DNA from: a bacterium
Lineage (GTDB): Bacteria > SZUA-79 > Acidulodesulfobacterales > Acidulodesulfobacteraceae
DNA: 64,000 nt
Assembly (NCBI GenBank): GCA_021800805.1
Contig: JAJYYR010000001.1
Span: 992,001-1,056,000, forward strand
Reading direction: 5' to 3'
The notes under the pieces are model-generated. The model was not told the DNA's origin and ran no database searches. It saw only the letters and a program-made list of their open reading frames with translations. Shown here piece by piece: positions 8,026 through 16,929 of this stretch (positions are counted from its first letter, which is position 1; every line of letters starts with the position of its first letter). Made by a program: the position numbers and the translations under genes.

Positions 8026-8742
8026 ATGAGCAAAGTCAATGTTCTTGTCATAGACGATGAATCGGATCTCGTAGAACTTTTAAAATATAACCTTGCCAAA
8101 GAAGGTTATAACGTAGAATTTGCTTTTAACGGGTTCGACGGCATTAAAATCGCCGAAGTATTTAAGCCCGACATTATAATTTTAGACCTAATGCTACCGG
8201 ATATTAACGGTTACGAAGTTTGTAAAAGAATAAAACAAAGCCCCGTCTTATCCTGTATTCCGATTATATTTTTATCGGCAAAACAAGAAGAAGTAGATAA
8301 AATATTAGGCTTTGAAGCCGGCGCCGAAGATTATATTATTAAGCCGTTTTCCGTGAATGAACTTTTGGCACGCGTCCGCGCTATTTTAAAAAGAGTACCC
8401 CCCGTTAAAATTAATAATAAACACGATGATAATTCAGGCGGGTATATGTTTAAAAATATCAGCGTAAATGTCAGCAAACACAGCGTAACCGTGAAAAATA
8501 CCGAGATAAAACTCAGCCCTATAGAATTTAAAATTCTGATATTTTTAATGACTTATGCAGGGGATGTTTTTTCCCGGGAAAAATTGCTCGATAATGTTTG
8601 GGGAAATAATTCATTCGTCGAACCAAGGACGGTGGATGTCCACATTAGAAGGCTAAGGTCGAATATCGAGGTAGACGAATCGGTTAAATTTATAGAAACC
8701 ATAAGGGGCGTAGGCTATAAATTTGTAGATGAAAAAATATGA
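8026..8742 (+). CDS. OmpR/PhoB-family response regulator
   Basis: The receiver domain (about 1-120) has the acidic pair Asp10-Asp11, phosphoacceptor Asp54 (IIILDLMLPD) and the Lys of SAKQ. A winged-helix DNA-binding domain follows (about 145-235, with LSPIEFKIL, SREKLLDNVWG and the recognition region PRTVDVHIRRLRSNIE). ATG 8026 is chosen over an upstream in-frame ATG at 7990, which lies in the promoter and would add a non-conserved extension. No sensor kinase gene is adjacent, so it looks orphan. Its end overlaps tamB by 14 bases, which suggests translational coupling and possible control of envelope biogenesis. Confidence 0.93.
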   Translation: MSKVNVLVIDDESDLVELLKYNLAKEGYNVEFAFNGFDGIKIAEVFKPDIIILDLMLPDINGYEVCKRIKQSPVLSCIPIIFLSAKQEEVDKILGFEAGAEDYIIKPFSVNELLARVRAILKRVPPVKINNKHDDNSGGYMFKNISVNVSKHSVTVKNTEIKLSPIEFKILIFLMTYAGDVFSREKLLDNVWGNNSFVEPRTVDVHIRRLRSNIEVDESVKFIETIRGVGYKFVDEKI

Positions 8743-11700
8743 AAAGAAATTTAAAATTTATTTATTAATTCTATTACTGTTTATATTAGTAATTTCCGCA
8801 AGCGCCGTTTTATTCGTTACATCGCCGTATTTTGCTTCAAAAGCTAAAAATTATTTATCCTTATATATTTCCAAAGTTTTAAAAAAGCAGGTAACGATAG
8901 AAAAATTAAAAATTTCTATTTTTTCTCCTCAAATCAGACTTTACGGTTTAACCGTTAAAAATTTCGCAAAAATCAAACGCATTAATATCGGTTTGGGTCC
9001 ATTTAATCTTTTCCAAAGAAAAATAATTATTTATAAAATTAATATTATAAATCCTCACATTAATGTTTTAGTAAAAAATAACAAAATTAATAATTATAAG
9101 AATATTAATTCGGTTATAAAAAATATTTTAAAAAAACACCCCGTTTCTTTTGTTTCGGTATCGGTAGATAAATTAAAAATAAAGGAAGGAAATTTTGACT
9201 TAGACGATTCCGATAAAAATATTTTACTGAAGCTTAAAAAATTTGATTTAACCGTCTATAAAAAACCTAATCCGATACCTTTTTTATATAATAATAACGG
9301 TATATATTTTAAATATAATATGCCGTATATATATTTAAAATATAAAAAATTAAAATTAATAAAAGTTTTCAAGTCAAGCGCCGTTGAAATCCATTATTTT
9401 AGTAATTTTATAAAATACCGCAAAATAAGTCTGAGCAATTCCTATCTTACCGCAGTTTCCAACGGCATATTAGAATTAAACGAATCAAATAAAAAAGATA
9501 AAAACTCTGGATTTATTAAAAAATTTAACGACGATACTTTATTAAAAGTAAACAGCTTATCCTCTCTTTCTAAAAATTTTCCATTTTTACCGGCGTTAAA
9601 GGGGCGTTTAAGCGCAAAGCTGACCGCCGCCGGCAATTTTTATGGAAAAATCAGTGCCGAAGCGGCGGTAAATCTTAAAAATGTCGTCTTTTCAGGCGGC
9701 GATATAAAGAGCGGGGCAATAGAATGTTCGGGAAATTTCGGCAAAAGGCAAAATAATACCATAAACTTTAAAAAGATAGATTTAAACATATTTAACGGTA
9801 ATTTAAAATCCTCCGGCAATATTAATCTTATAGAGAAAGAGGGTAAATTCCATTCTGTTCTAAAAAATATCGACATAGGTAATCTCATAGATTTTTACGA
9901 CTCGGAGAAAATTCCCCAGTTTAAAGGCATCGCAAACGGAAACGTCGATACTTTCCTGCATTTAAGCAAAAATTTCTATGTCGCTAATATAGAAAAAATA
10001 GAAGTGAAGAAACCTGTTCAGCAGATTAAATTTACAAACAGAAGGGGCGTCAGGACGGTATATTATATTAATTATAAAAATAAGGTCCTAATTAAAGGCG
10101 CCGTATTAATAAACGATAAATATGTCTTACTAAAGAATATCGGTGTTTTTTCAAGGATAATAAAAGGATCCGTCGAAGGTAAAATAAATTACGATAAGAG
10201 CTATTTAAATATCAGTTTTCATTCGGCGTATAATGAACTACCCTCGGTCAGTTTAATAGAAAAATATAAGAGCCGGTATTTCGAGCCTTCGGGCGAAGGG
10301 GTTATGGACGGAAATATAAACGGAAATTTTGACAATATATCCTTCGGATTCAGAAACAGATTTAAAAGGCTTTATATTAATAAATATCTAAGTTCGTATA
10401 AAGGAAACGCCGATGTCGATATTACCGGAAGCGGAAAAGTTTTATTTAAAAACGTCCGTTTAAAAGAAAAAAACGCTAAATTTAATAAAAACGGAGTTTT
10501 TGATTTCAACGGAGAAATCTTCGGGAATAAATATTCAAAAAAAGAATATATAAATGGAAGTTTTAATGCAAAAAATATTAGTTTAATTTCTCGCAAGCCG
10601 GATACGCCGGTTTCTTTAGCGTTAAATTTTAACGGAACGGTGGACGGAGAGCTTAAAAGTCCTGTTTTTGAAATAGCCGCAAATTCTAAAAAAGTCGAAA
10701 TATATGACCAATATCTTTCAGACGTTAATTTTCTGTTTTTGCTGACTAAAAACGCTTTGAATATAAAAAAACTCGCCGGTTTTTACGACGGCGCAATATT
10801 TAACGGATACGGAAATTTGGATTTCAGACATAATAACGATAACTACAATCTTCGGATAATTTCAAATCCGATTAATCTGTCCGATTTAAATTTTAAACCG
10901 TTAAAAAAATATCATATAAAAGGAACTGCCGGTTTTAACCTGCATATAGGCGGTTCGTTTAATCTGCCGAATGTTTCAGGTAACGTAAATATAGACGATA
11001 TTTATATAAACGATTATTTGTTGGGAAACGCTAAAGTCAGCGCCTATTCCTCCGACGGTAAAATGACTTTAAATTTTTCCGCTTTAAAAAATACATTAAA
11101 AACCAAAGCGGTTATTCTGCTTAAAAAAGACTATCCTTATAATTTTACAACCGATATAAAATTATTAAATATTAATTACCGAAAAACTTTGTTTGGATTA
11201 TCGGGGAATATTTTCGGGAACGGAAAACTTTCCGATATTAGAAGTTCATATATCTTTTCAAATTTGGACTATGTTTTTTTAAAGCACGGACCCTTTTTCT
11301 TGAAAAATGTTAGAAATATTAAAATATCTTATATCGACGGGACGGTGGAATTCAGCGGATTTAAGTTGACCGGCGGCAGTAATTATGCACAGATAAGGGG
11401 ATATATTACACCTAAAAAATATCATCTTATATTAAACGATAAAACGGATTTATGGGTTCTTGGAATTTTTTCGGATAAAATAATGAATTCGTCCGGATTC
11501 ATAACCTCTTCCGCGGTTATTTTAGGACCTTTTGCGGCTCCGCAAATATATGGATTCGCCGATATAAACAAAGGTCTTATAGAACCGTCCGTCTATTCCT
11601 CGTTTGCCGCTTCGAGAATTTTTGCAAGGCTTACATTTAACAATAATATGATTTTGCTCAAAAGAGCAAGATTTAGAATGCTTAACGGATTTTTTTCCGC

Positions 11701-12730
11701 CCGCGGAATAATAAGACTGCATAATTTTATGCCGTCTTATTACGGCATAAAAACCGATTTTAATTCGGCTATTTACAGGAAATCTAACTATTTTTACGCA
11801 AAAATGAACGGAAAGATAGGATGCTCCGGCAATGCCGACAACCCCGTTTTATACGGGGATATAGATATAAAAAAAGCTTTATACGATAAAAAAATAAATC
11901 TTTCGTCGTTTCTTTTGAGTTATAAAAGATATAATATCGTTAAGCCGGTTATCAAAAAGGGAACTTTTAATCCTAAGTTAAATATTAGAATAACGTCGAA
12001 TAAAGGCATAGCGATTAAAAATAATATCGTTAATACAAATTTCGATGCAAGGTTACATCTTATAGGAACGCTATATGACCCGATTTTAATGGGGACAGCG
12101 AGCGCCGAAAGAGGAGAAATATTTTTCAGGGGAACAATGTTTAGATTGTCCTATGCAAATTTGGATTTCAATAATCAGTACAGGATAAACCCGTCTTTTA
12201 ACATAGCGGCGTCAACCTATATAAACCAATATATTATCAGAATGAATGCAAACGGATCGTTATTGAATTTTAACGTCAATCTTTCTTCGACTCCTCCGCT
12301 TTCGGAATTAGATATTGTTTCGATGCTGGCGTTAGGCGCCCCCGCGACATCGGTTTATGCCGGTTCGGCAGGCGGAATTGCCGCATCGGAAGCGGCGTCG
12401 GCTATAGGAGGAGGCGTCGAACAAAGCGTTACGGGGGCAATATCGAGTTATTTCGGTTTTAAAAACTTGTCCGTAGCTCCTTCATATTCGGTGATAACAC
12501 ACAGCGCCGCCCCTCAGGTAACGGTTACTAAGAATCTTACTAAAAAACTTTCCGTTTCGTATAGCAATATTATATCTTCGCAATCTTCCCAGTCGGTAAC
12601 TCTTACATACAGCCTGAGCCGTCATATTTCATTGATAGGGGAATGGGACAACAACGAACTTGCTCCGAATAATTCTAATATATACAGCGAGGTAGGCGGA
12701 AATATTGTCTTTCATTTCAGATTTTATTAA
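8729..12730 (+). CDS. tamB: TamB-family (DUF490) envelope assembly protein
   Basis: The protein has 1333 residues. An N-terminal membrane anchor (about 10-32, IYLLILLLFILVISASAVLF) is followed by an AsmA-like start, then long repetitive beta-rich sequence of the bridge-like lipid-transfer type. The C-terminal TamB domain contains SELDIVSMLALGAP, a Gly/Ala-rich loop, GFKNLSVAPSYS and the last strand ending in HFRFY. TamB spans the periplasm and partners an Omp85 protein in inserting outer-membrane proteins or moving phospholipids. The Omp85 gene begins 27 bases downstream. Codon use is very AT-rich and Lys/Asn-rich, like its neighbours. Family call secure; the exact cargo is unknown. Confidence 0.92.
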   Translation: MKKYEKKFKIYLLILLLFILVISASAVLFVTSPYFASKAKNYLSLYISKVLKKQVTIEKLKISIFSPQIRLYGLTVKNFAKIKRINIGLGPFNLFQRKIIIYKINIINPHINVLVKNNKINNYKNINSVIKNILKKHPVSFVSVSVDKLKIKEGNFDLDDSDKNILLKLKKFDLTVYKKPNPIPFLYNNNGIYFKYNMPYIYLKYKKLKLIKVFKSSAVEIHYFSNFIKYRKISLSNSYLTAVSNGILELNESNKKDKNSGFIKKFNDDTLLKVNSLSSLSKNFPFLPALKGRLSAKLTAAGNFYGKISAEAAVNLKNVVFSGGDIKSGAIECSGNFGKRQNNTINFKKIDLNIFNGNLKSSGNINLIEKEGKFHSVLKNIDIGNLIDFYDSEKIPQFKGIANGNVDTFLHLSKNFYVANIEKIEVKKPVQQIKFTNRRGVRTVYYINYKNKVLIKGAVLINDKYVLLKNIGVFSRIIKGSVEGKINYDKSYLNISFHSAYNELPSVSLIEKYKSRYFEPSGEGVMDGNINGNFDNISFGFRNRFKRLYINKYLSSYKGNADVDITGSGKVLFKNVRLKEKNAKFNKNGVFDFNGEIFGNKYSKKEYINGSFNAKNISLISRKPDTPVSLALNFNGTVDGELKSPVFEIAANSKKVEIYDQYLSDVNFLFLLTKNALNIKKLAGFYDGAIFNGYGNLDFRHNNDNYNLRIISNPINLSDLNFKPLKKYHIKGTAGFNLHIGGSFNLPNVSGNVNIDDIYINDYLLGNAKVSAYSSDGKMTLNFSALKNTLKTKAVILLKKDYPYNFTTDIKLLNINYRKTLFGLSGNIFGNGKLSDIRSSYIFSNLDYVFLKHGPFFLKNVRNIKISYIDGTVEFSGFKLTGGSNYAQIRGYITPKKYHLILNDKTDLWVLGIFSDKIMNSSGFITSSAVILGPFAAPQIYGFADINKGLIEPSVYSSFAASRIFARLTFNNNMILLKRARFRMLNGFFSARGIIRLHNFMPSYYGIKTDFNSAIYRKSNYFYAKMNGKIGCSGNADNPVLYGDIDIKKALYDKKINLSSFLLSYKRYNIVKPVIKKGTFNPKLNIRITSNKGIAIKNNIVNTNFDARLHLIGTLYDPILMGTASAERGEIFFRGTMFRLSYANLDFNNQYRINPSFNIAASTYINQYIIRMNANGSLLNFNVNLSSTPPLSELDIVSMLALGAPATSVYAGSAGGIAASEAASAIGGGVEQSVTGAISSYFGFKNLSVAPSYSVITHSAAPQVTVTKNLTKKLSVSYSNIISSQSSQSVTLTYSLSRHISLIGEWDNNELAPNNSNIYSEVGGNIVFHFRFY

Positions 12731-12757
12731 AATACATTAAAAAAATTAAAACATCTT

Positions 12758-15553
12758 ATGAAAAAGAATATCATATCTTTATTTATTTTAACGGTAACGA
12801 TTTGTTTTTGCGTTGCAGCCGAGGCGGGAACTTCATATGCAAAAAGCCCCTCGAATATTTACGAAATTTCCGCCGGAGAATATACTATAAAATCTATTAC
12901 ATATCATATGCCGTCCGGTATTCCGGTAAAAGACATAAGTAATTTTTTCTTTGTAAAAAAAGGAATGAAATTTTCTATGTATTCTCTTGAAAAGACCGTT
13001 AAAATGCTTTACGCTTCCGGTTATTTTTCTAATATTTCCGTATTTTCCCGAATAAATAAAAAACAAAAATATATTTATTTAAAATTTATTTTTTTTCCTA
13101 AGATTTATATAGGAACGATAAATATCAAGGGACTTAAGGGAATGGGGATATCCGCTAAAAAAATACTCGACTCTATTCCTATAAAAAAGAACGGTCTGTT
13201 TTTAAAATATTATAAAACTTTAAGCATAAATAAAATAAAAGAAATTATGCTTAAGGGGGGTTATCCCGATGCAAAAATAAACATAAACGGTTATGTCCTT
13301 AGAAGATCAAAGAAATATGCCGTAAATATCGATATTATTCCCGGTAAACCAGTTTTAATTTCCAATATATTAGTTCGATTTAAATTATACTATCCCAAAA
13401 AAGAAGTTGAAATCCTTATCAAAAAACTTATATCGAAGCCGTTAAACCGATATAAGTTGCAAAAACTGAGAAAAAAAATTTGGGATTTATATAAAAATAA
13501 AGGCTATCTTAATGCCGTTATAGAAAAACCGAAAATTTCCTATATTTCTAAATATAAAGCGGTTATAATTTTCGATATTCATCCGGACTATAAAATAATT
13601 TTTCATTTCAAAGGCACAAGTCCCCTGAAACAAAATTTTATCGAAAATTCAGTGCTTGAAATAAAAAACGTTCTGATTTTCGATAGAGGGACGTTTAAAG
13701 CGTTTCAAAGGGTTTTAAGAGACTTTTTTAAAAAAGAAGGCTATTTTTTTACCGAAGTTTCTTTTAAGGAAAAAAAAGATGCAACGGCTAAAACTATAAA
13801 TGTATATTATGAAGTTAAAAAAGGGCATAAGGTAGCAATAAAAAGTATCATTATAAACGGGAATAAACCTATGAGCAGGGAAACTATAATCTCGCTTATG
13901 AAAACCCGTGAGACATCTTTTTTTAACAGGGAATATTTCTGTGAAAAAAGGCTCAAGGGCGATATAACCAATATCGAGAATTATTACAATAACGAAGGTT
14001 ATCTTTCCGCCCGTGTTTCATATAATTTAAAATTTGCCGCCGATAAAAAAAGCGTCTTTATTTCGATAGATATAAATAAAGGAATGCCGACCATAGTTAA
14101 AAGGGTTTATATTAAAGGTCTTCCGGAAATTTTAAATGCCGATAAAAAACTGACGGATTATTTCTTAAAAATGCAAAAACTGCCTTTTTATATAATTAAG
14201 GCGGAGAACGGAAAGAATCTGCTTTCCACCAAGCTGGCGGATTCCGGTTTTGTTTTTTCTAAGGTAAGACTGGATATTAAATATTCTAAAGATAAAAAAA
14301 ATGCAATTCTTTATTATTATATCGACAGCGGTCCGAGAGTCCGCATAAAAAACATTTTGATAATAGGAAATACTATTACAAAAACATATTATATAAAGAG
14401 CCTTCTTCTTTTTAAGAAGGGGCAATATTACAGCCAGAAAAAGATAATAGATTCGCAGAGCAGGCTTTATAGGGCGGGAATATTTAATTCCGTGAATATT
14501 AAGGTCGATAACCCCGGAATTAAAAATCCGGATAAAAATATAATAGTCAAAGTAAAAGACGCAAAACCATTAGCTTTCAGCTTCGGGGCAGGCTACGGCA
14601 CATATACGAAATATAGAGGGTTTATGCAGTTCGAGAATAACAATCTTTTCGGGACAGGCAAATCTATCACGGCGCGCTTTTCGAAAAGCGCCATATATAC
14701 CAATCTTCTTTTAAACTATTATGACCGCGCCATTTATAATTACAGGGGTCTTGCTTTTAACGCTCAGGGCATCGATACCGATATAATAACCCTTAATTAT
14801 ACTCTGCATAAAGAAGGAGGGGCGGTTTCTCTTATAAGGCGGTTTAACAGCCGGTTAAAAGGACTCCTTTCATACGGAATGTTTTACGACTTTCTTTCAG
14901 GGTTGAATCCGGGAGCGCAAATAACGCCGAGGGACACCGGCTTTACGAGGATAAGTTCCGCTTCTACTTCTCTTATATATAATTCTAAAAATAACATATT
15001 TAATCCGACCTCCGGGAATTTGACGACTTTAAGATTTACATACTCAAATTTTTTAATCGATTCCCAAGTCAATTTTTTTAAAATTTTTTTTCACACCGAG
15101 GAATACATTCCTTTTATTTATAAAACGGTTTTTTTATATTCCCTGCGTTTCGGCTATATAAGGCCTCTTTCGCCTACTACCCAACTCCCTATAAACGAAC
15201 GGTTTTTTCTTGGAGGCAGAACGACGGTAAGAGGTTTTCCTCAGGATTCTATCGGACTCGTCAACTTAAATCCTTACGGTTATCCGATAGGCGGCGACGT
15301 TATGGAAAATTATAATTTACAGCTTAATATTCCGGTTTATAATAATATTAATTTTTTTGTCTTTCAGGACGGCGGAAACGTTTTTTTGAACAGCAGCGAT
15401 ATTAGACCGTTAGCGTTGTATAAATCTGCCGGAGCAGGTATAATGTATTTGTCTCCAATAGGACCAATCAGTTTTTCGTATGGCTTCATACTTACGAGAG
15501 AACCTTACTGGCCCGCGGGCGGAGTTAATTTTACGGTAGGGACGTCATTTTAA
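12758..15553 (+). CDS. Omp85-family outer-membrane protein (BamA/TamA type) with about seven POTRA units
   Basis: A signal peptide (FILTVTICFCVAAEAGTSYA) precedes about 570 residues of POTRA-like repeats. I count about seven starts, marked by strands such as IYIGTINIKGL, IKSIIINGNK and IKNILIIGNT. The C-terminal barrel begins near residue 600 (AFSFGAGYGTYTKYRG) and carries the Omp85 signature GGRTTVRGF. The chain ends in Phe, the usual BamA-recognised terminal residue. E. coli BamA has five POTRA domains and TamA three, so this is a long form. Adjacency to tamB favours a Tam-like role, but in many lineages BamA itself sits here, so I leave the symbol open. Confidence 0.9.
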   Translation: MKKNIISLFILTVTICFCVAAEAGTSYAKSPSNIYEISAGEYTIKSITYHMPSGIPVKDISNFFFVKKGMKFSMYSLEKTVKMLYASGYFSNISVFSRINKKQKYIYLKFIFFPKIYIGTINIKGLKGMGISAKKILDSIPIKKNGLFLKYYKTLSINKIKEIMLKGGYPDAKININGYVLRRSKKYAVNIDIIPGKPVLISNILVRFKLYYPKKEVEILIKKLISKPLNRYKLQKLRKKIWDLYKNKGYLNAVIEKPKISYISKYKAVIIFDIHPDYKIIFHFKGTSPLKQNFIENSVLEIKNVLIFDRGTFKAFQRVLRDFFKKEGYFFTEVSFKEKKDATAKTINVYYEVKKGHKVAIKSIIINGNKPMSRETIISLMKTRETSFFNREYFCEKRLKGDITNIENYYNNEGYLSARVSYNLKFAADKKSVFISIDINKGMPTIVKRVYIKGLPEILNADKKLTDYFLKMQKLPFYIIKAENGKNLLSTKLADSGFVFSKVRLDIKYSKDKKNAILYYYIDSGPRVRIKNILIIGNTITKTYYIKSLLLFKKGQYYSQKKIIDSQSRLYRAGIFNSVNIKVDNPGIKNPDKNIIVKVKDAKPLAFSFGAGYGTYTKYRGFMQFENNNLFGTGKSITARFSKSAIYTNLLLNYYDRAIYNYRGLAFNAQGIDTDIITLNYTLHKEGGAVSLIRRFNSRLKGLLSYGMFYDFLSGLNPGAQITPRDTGFTRISSASTSLIYNSKNNIFNPTSGNLTTLRFTYSNFLIDSQVNFFKIFFHTEEYIPFIYKTVFLYSLRFGYIRPLSPTTQLPINERFFLGGRTTVRGFPQDSIGLVNLNPYGYPIGGDVMENYNLQLNIPVYNNINFFVFQDGGNVFLNSSDIRPLALYKSAGAGIMYLSPIGPISFSYGFILTREPYWPAGGVNFTVGTSF

Positions 15554-15567
15554 AAAATAAAAAATAA

Positions 15568-16878
15568 ATGAACGGCGAAATAAACCGGTCGAATATTAAA
15601 AACAGGCTGAGAAAAGGATTTTCTACGGGCAGCACAAGCGCTGCCGCTATAAAGGCGGCTATTAAGTATTATTTTGAACCGAAAAAATTTTCGGCTGTAA
15701 AAATAAAAATGCCGGGAGGCGAAAATGCATACTTAAATATTGCCGAATTAGAAAAATTTCGACTGTTTGAAGGCGGAGCGGTTATTTCAAAAGCCGTCGC
15801 TATTAAAGACTCGGGGGACGATGATTTCGACGTAACGGGCGGTATAAAAATATGCTCGGATTTTATCGTTATAAATAAAAACAATAAAAAAGAAATTCTC
15901 GAATTGAAAAAATATTATGAAAAAATATCCGTTTATAATATAATAAAATGTCCGCCGAGAAGCGAAGCCGTTACTCTAATACTTGCATCGTCAAAAGGCG
16001 TAGGCAGGGCGACAAGACCCGGTTTGCCCGTGAGAGTCGGTTCTCCGGCAGTTAATCCCGTTCCTTTTGCGATGATAGGACTTGCTGCAAGCGAAGAGTT
16101 ATGTTTTTGGATAAAAAAAAATGCTTTAAATTTAAATTTATTAAATAATAAAATATTTATTTCTATATTGTATATCCCTGAAGGAGAAGAAACTGCCAAG
16201 AAAACTTTAAACGGAAGGCTCGGCATTGAGGGCGGAATAAGCATATTAGGCACTACCGGTTATGTTATACCGGTATCGACGAAAGCTTGGCTTGAAACCA
16301 TAAAGGCGTCCTTGAAGTTTTTATCGGAAAATAAGATAAATACCTGCGTTTATACTCCGGGAAGATACAGCGAAAAAATAGCGTTAAAAATTATTAAAGA
16401 TTTACCGAGAGAAAGTTTTATAGAAATAGGCGATTTTGTAATATATTCGATAAGAAAGGCTGTAAAATCGGGCATAAAAAATATTATCTTAGCCGGTCAG
16501 TTTGGGAAAATTATAAAAATTGCCCAGGGTGCAAGAAATACAAACGCGAAATACACCGATTTAAATTTAAATTTTCTTGGGGAAATAGTTAAAGAAACTG
16601 TTAAAAACATTTGCAAAGGCGGGAGCAAAAGCGAAGATGAAGGCGGCGAATCCGGCGAATCCATATATAATCTAATTGTTAACTCTAATACGTCAAGAGA
16701 AGCATTTAATCATATAACGTCTGCCGGGTTTAAAATTTATTCCGATATTATTTTTGAAAATGTATTAAAAACGGCAGCCGGAAATTTGGCTAAAACCGCC
16801 GGAAAAGACGTAAATATCGAGATTATTTTAATATCATACGAAGGAAAAGAGATAAAAAGAATAAGGTTTAAAGCTTAA
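15568..16878 (+). CDS. cbiD: Cobalt-precorrin-5B C1-methyltransferase CbiD
   Basis: CbiD methylates C1 of cobalt-precorrin-5B in anaerobic cobalamin synthesis. The N-terminal motif RKGFSTGSTSAAAIKAA is the family signature, and RPGLPVRVGSPAVNPVP and GIEGGISILGTTGYVIP are also characteristic. At 436 residues it is longer than the usual 360-380, mainly from a Lys/Gly/Glu-rich insertion near residues 350-370. It opens the run of corrin-ring genes 14 bases after the Omp85 gene. No cobalamin riboswitch is recognisable upstream. Confidence 0.93.
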   Translation: MNGEINRSNIKNRLRKGFSTGSTSAAAIKAAIKYYFEPKKFSAVKIKMPGGENAYLNIAELEKFRLFEGGAVISKAVAIKDSGDDDFDVTGGIKICSDFIVINKNNKKEILELKKYYEKISVYNIIKCPPRSEAVTLILASSKGVGRATRPGLPVRVGSPAVNPVPFAMIGLAASEELCFWIKKNALNLNLLNNKIFISILYIPEGEETAKKTLNGRLGIEGGISILGTTGYVIPVSTKAWLETIKASLKFLSENKINTCVYTPGRYSEKIALKIIKDLPRESFIEIGDFVIYSIRKAVKSGIKNIILAGQFGKIIKIAQGARNTNAKYTDLNLNFLGEIVKETVKNICKGGSKSEDEGGESGESIYNLIVNSNTSREAFNHITSAGFKIYSDIIFENVLKTAAGNLAKTAGKDVNIEIILISYEGKEIKRIRFKA

Positions 16879-16929
16879 AATTAAGCCTATTTAAGATTAA
16901 GATATTATAAGGAGGATAAAACTTTATAA

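Noticed and set aside
15554..15567. Cobalamin riboswitch before cbiD
   Set aside because: Only 14 bases separate the Omp85 stop from cbiD, leaving no room for a riboswitch, and none is recognisable elsewhere before the operon.
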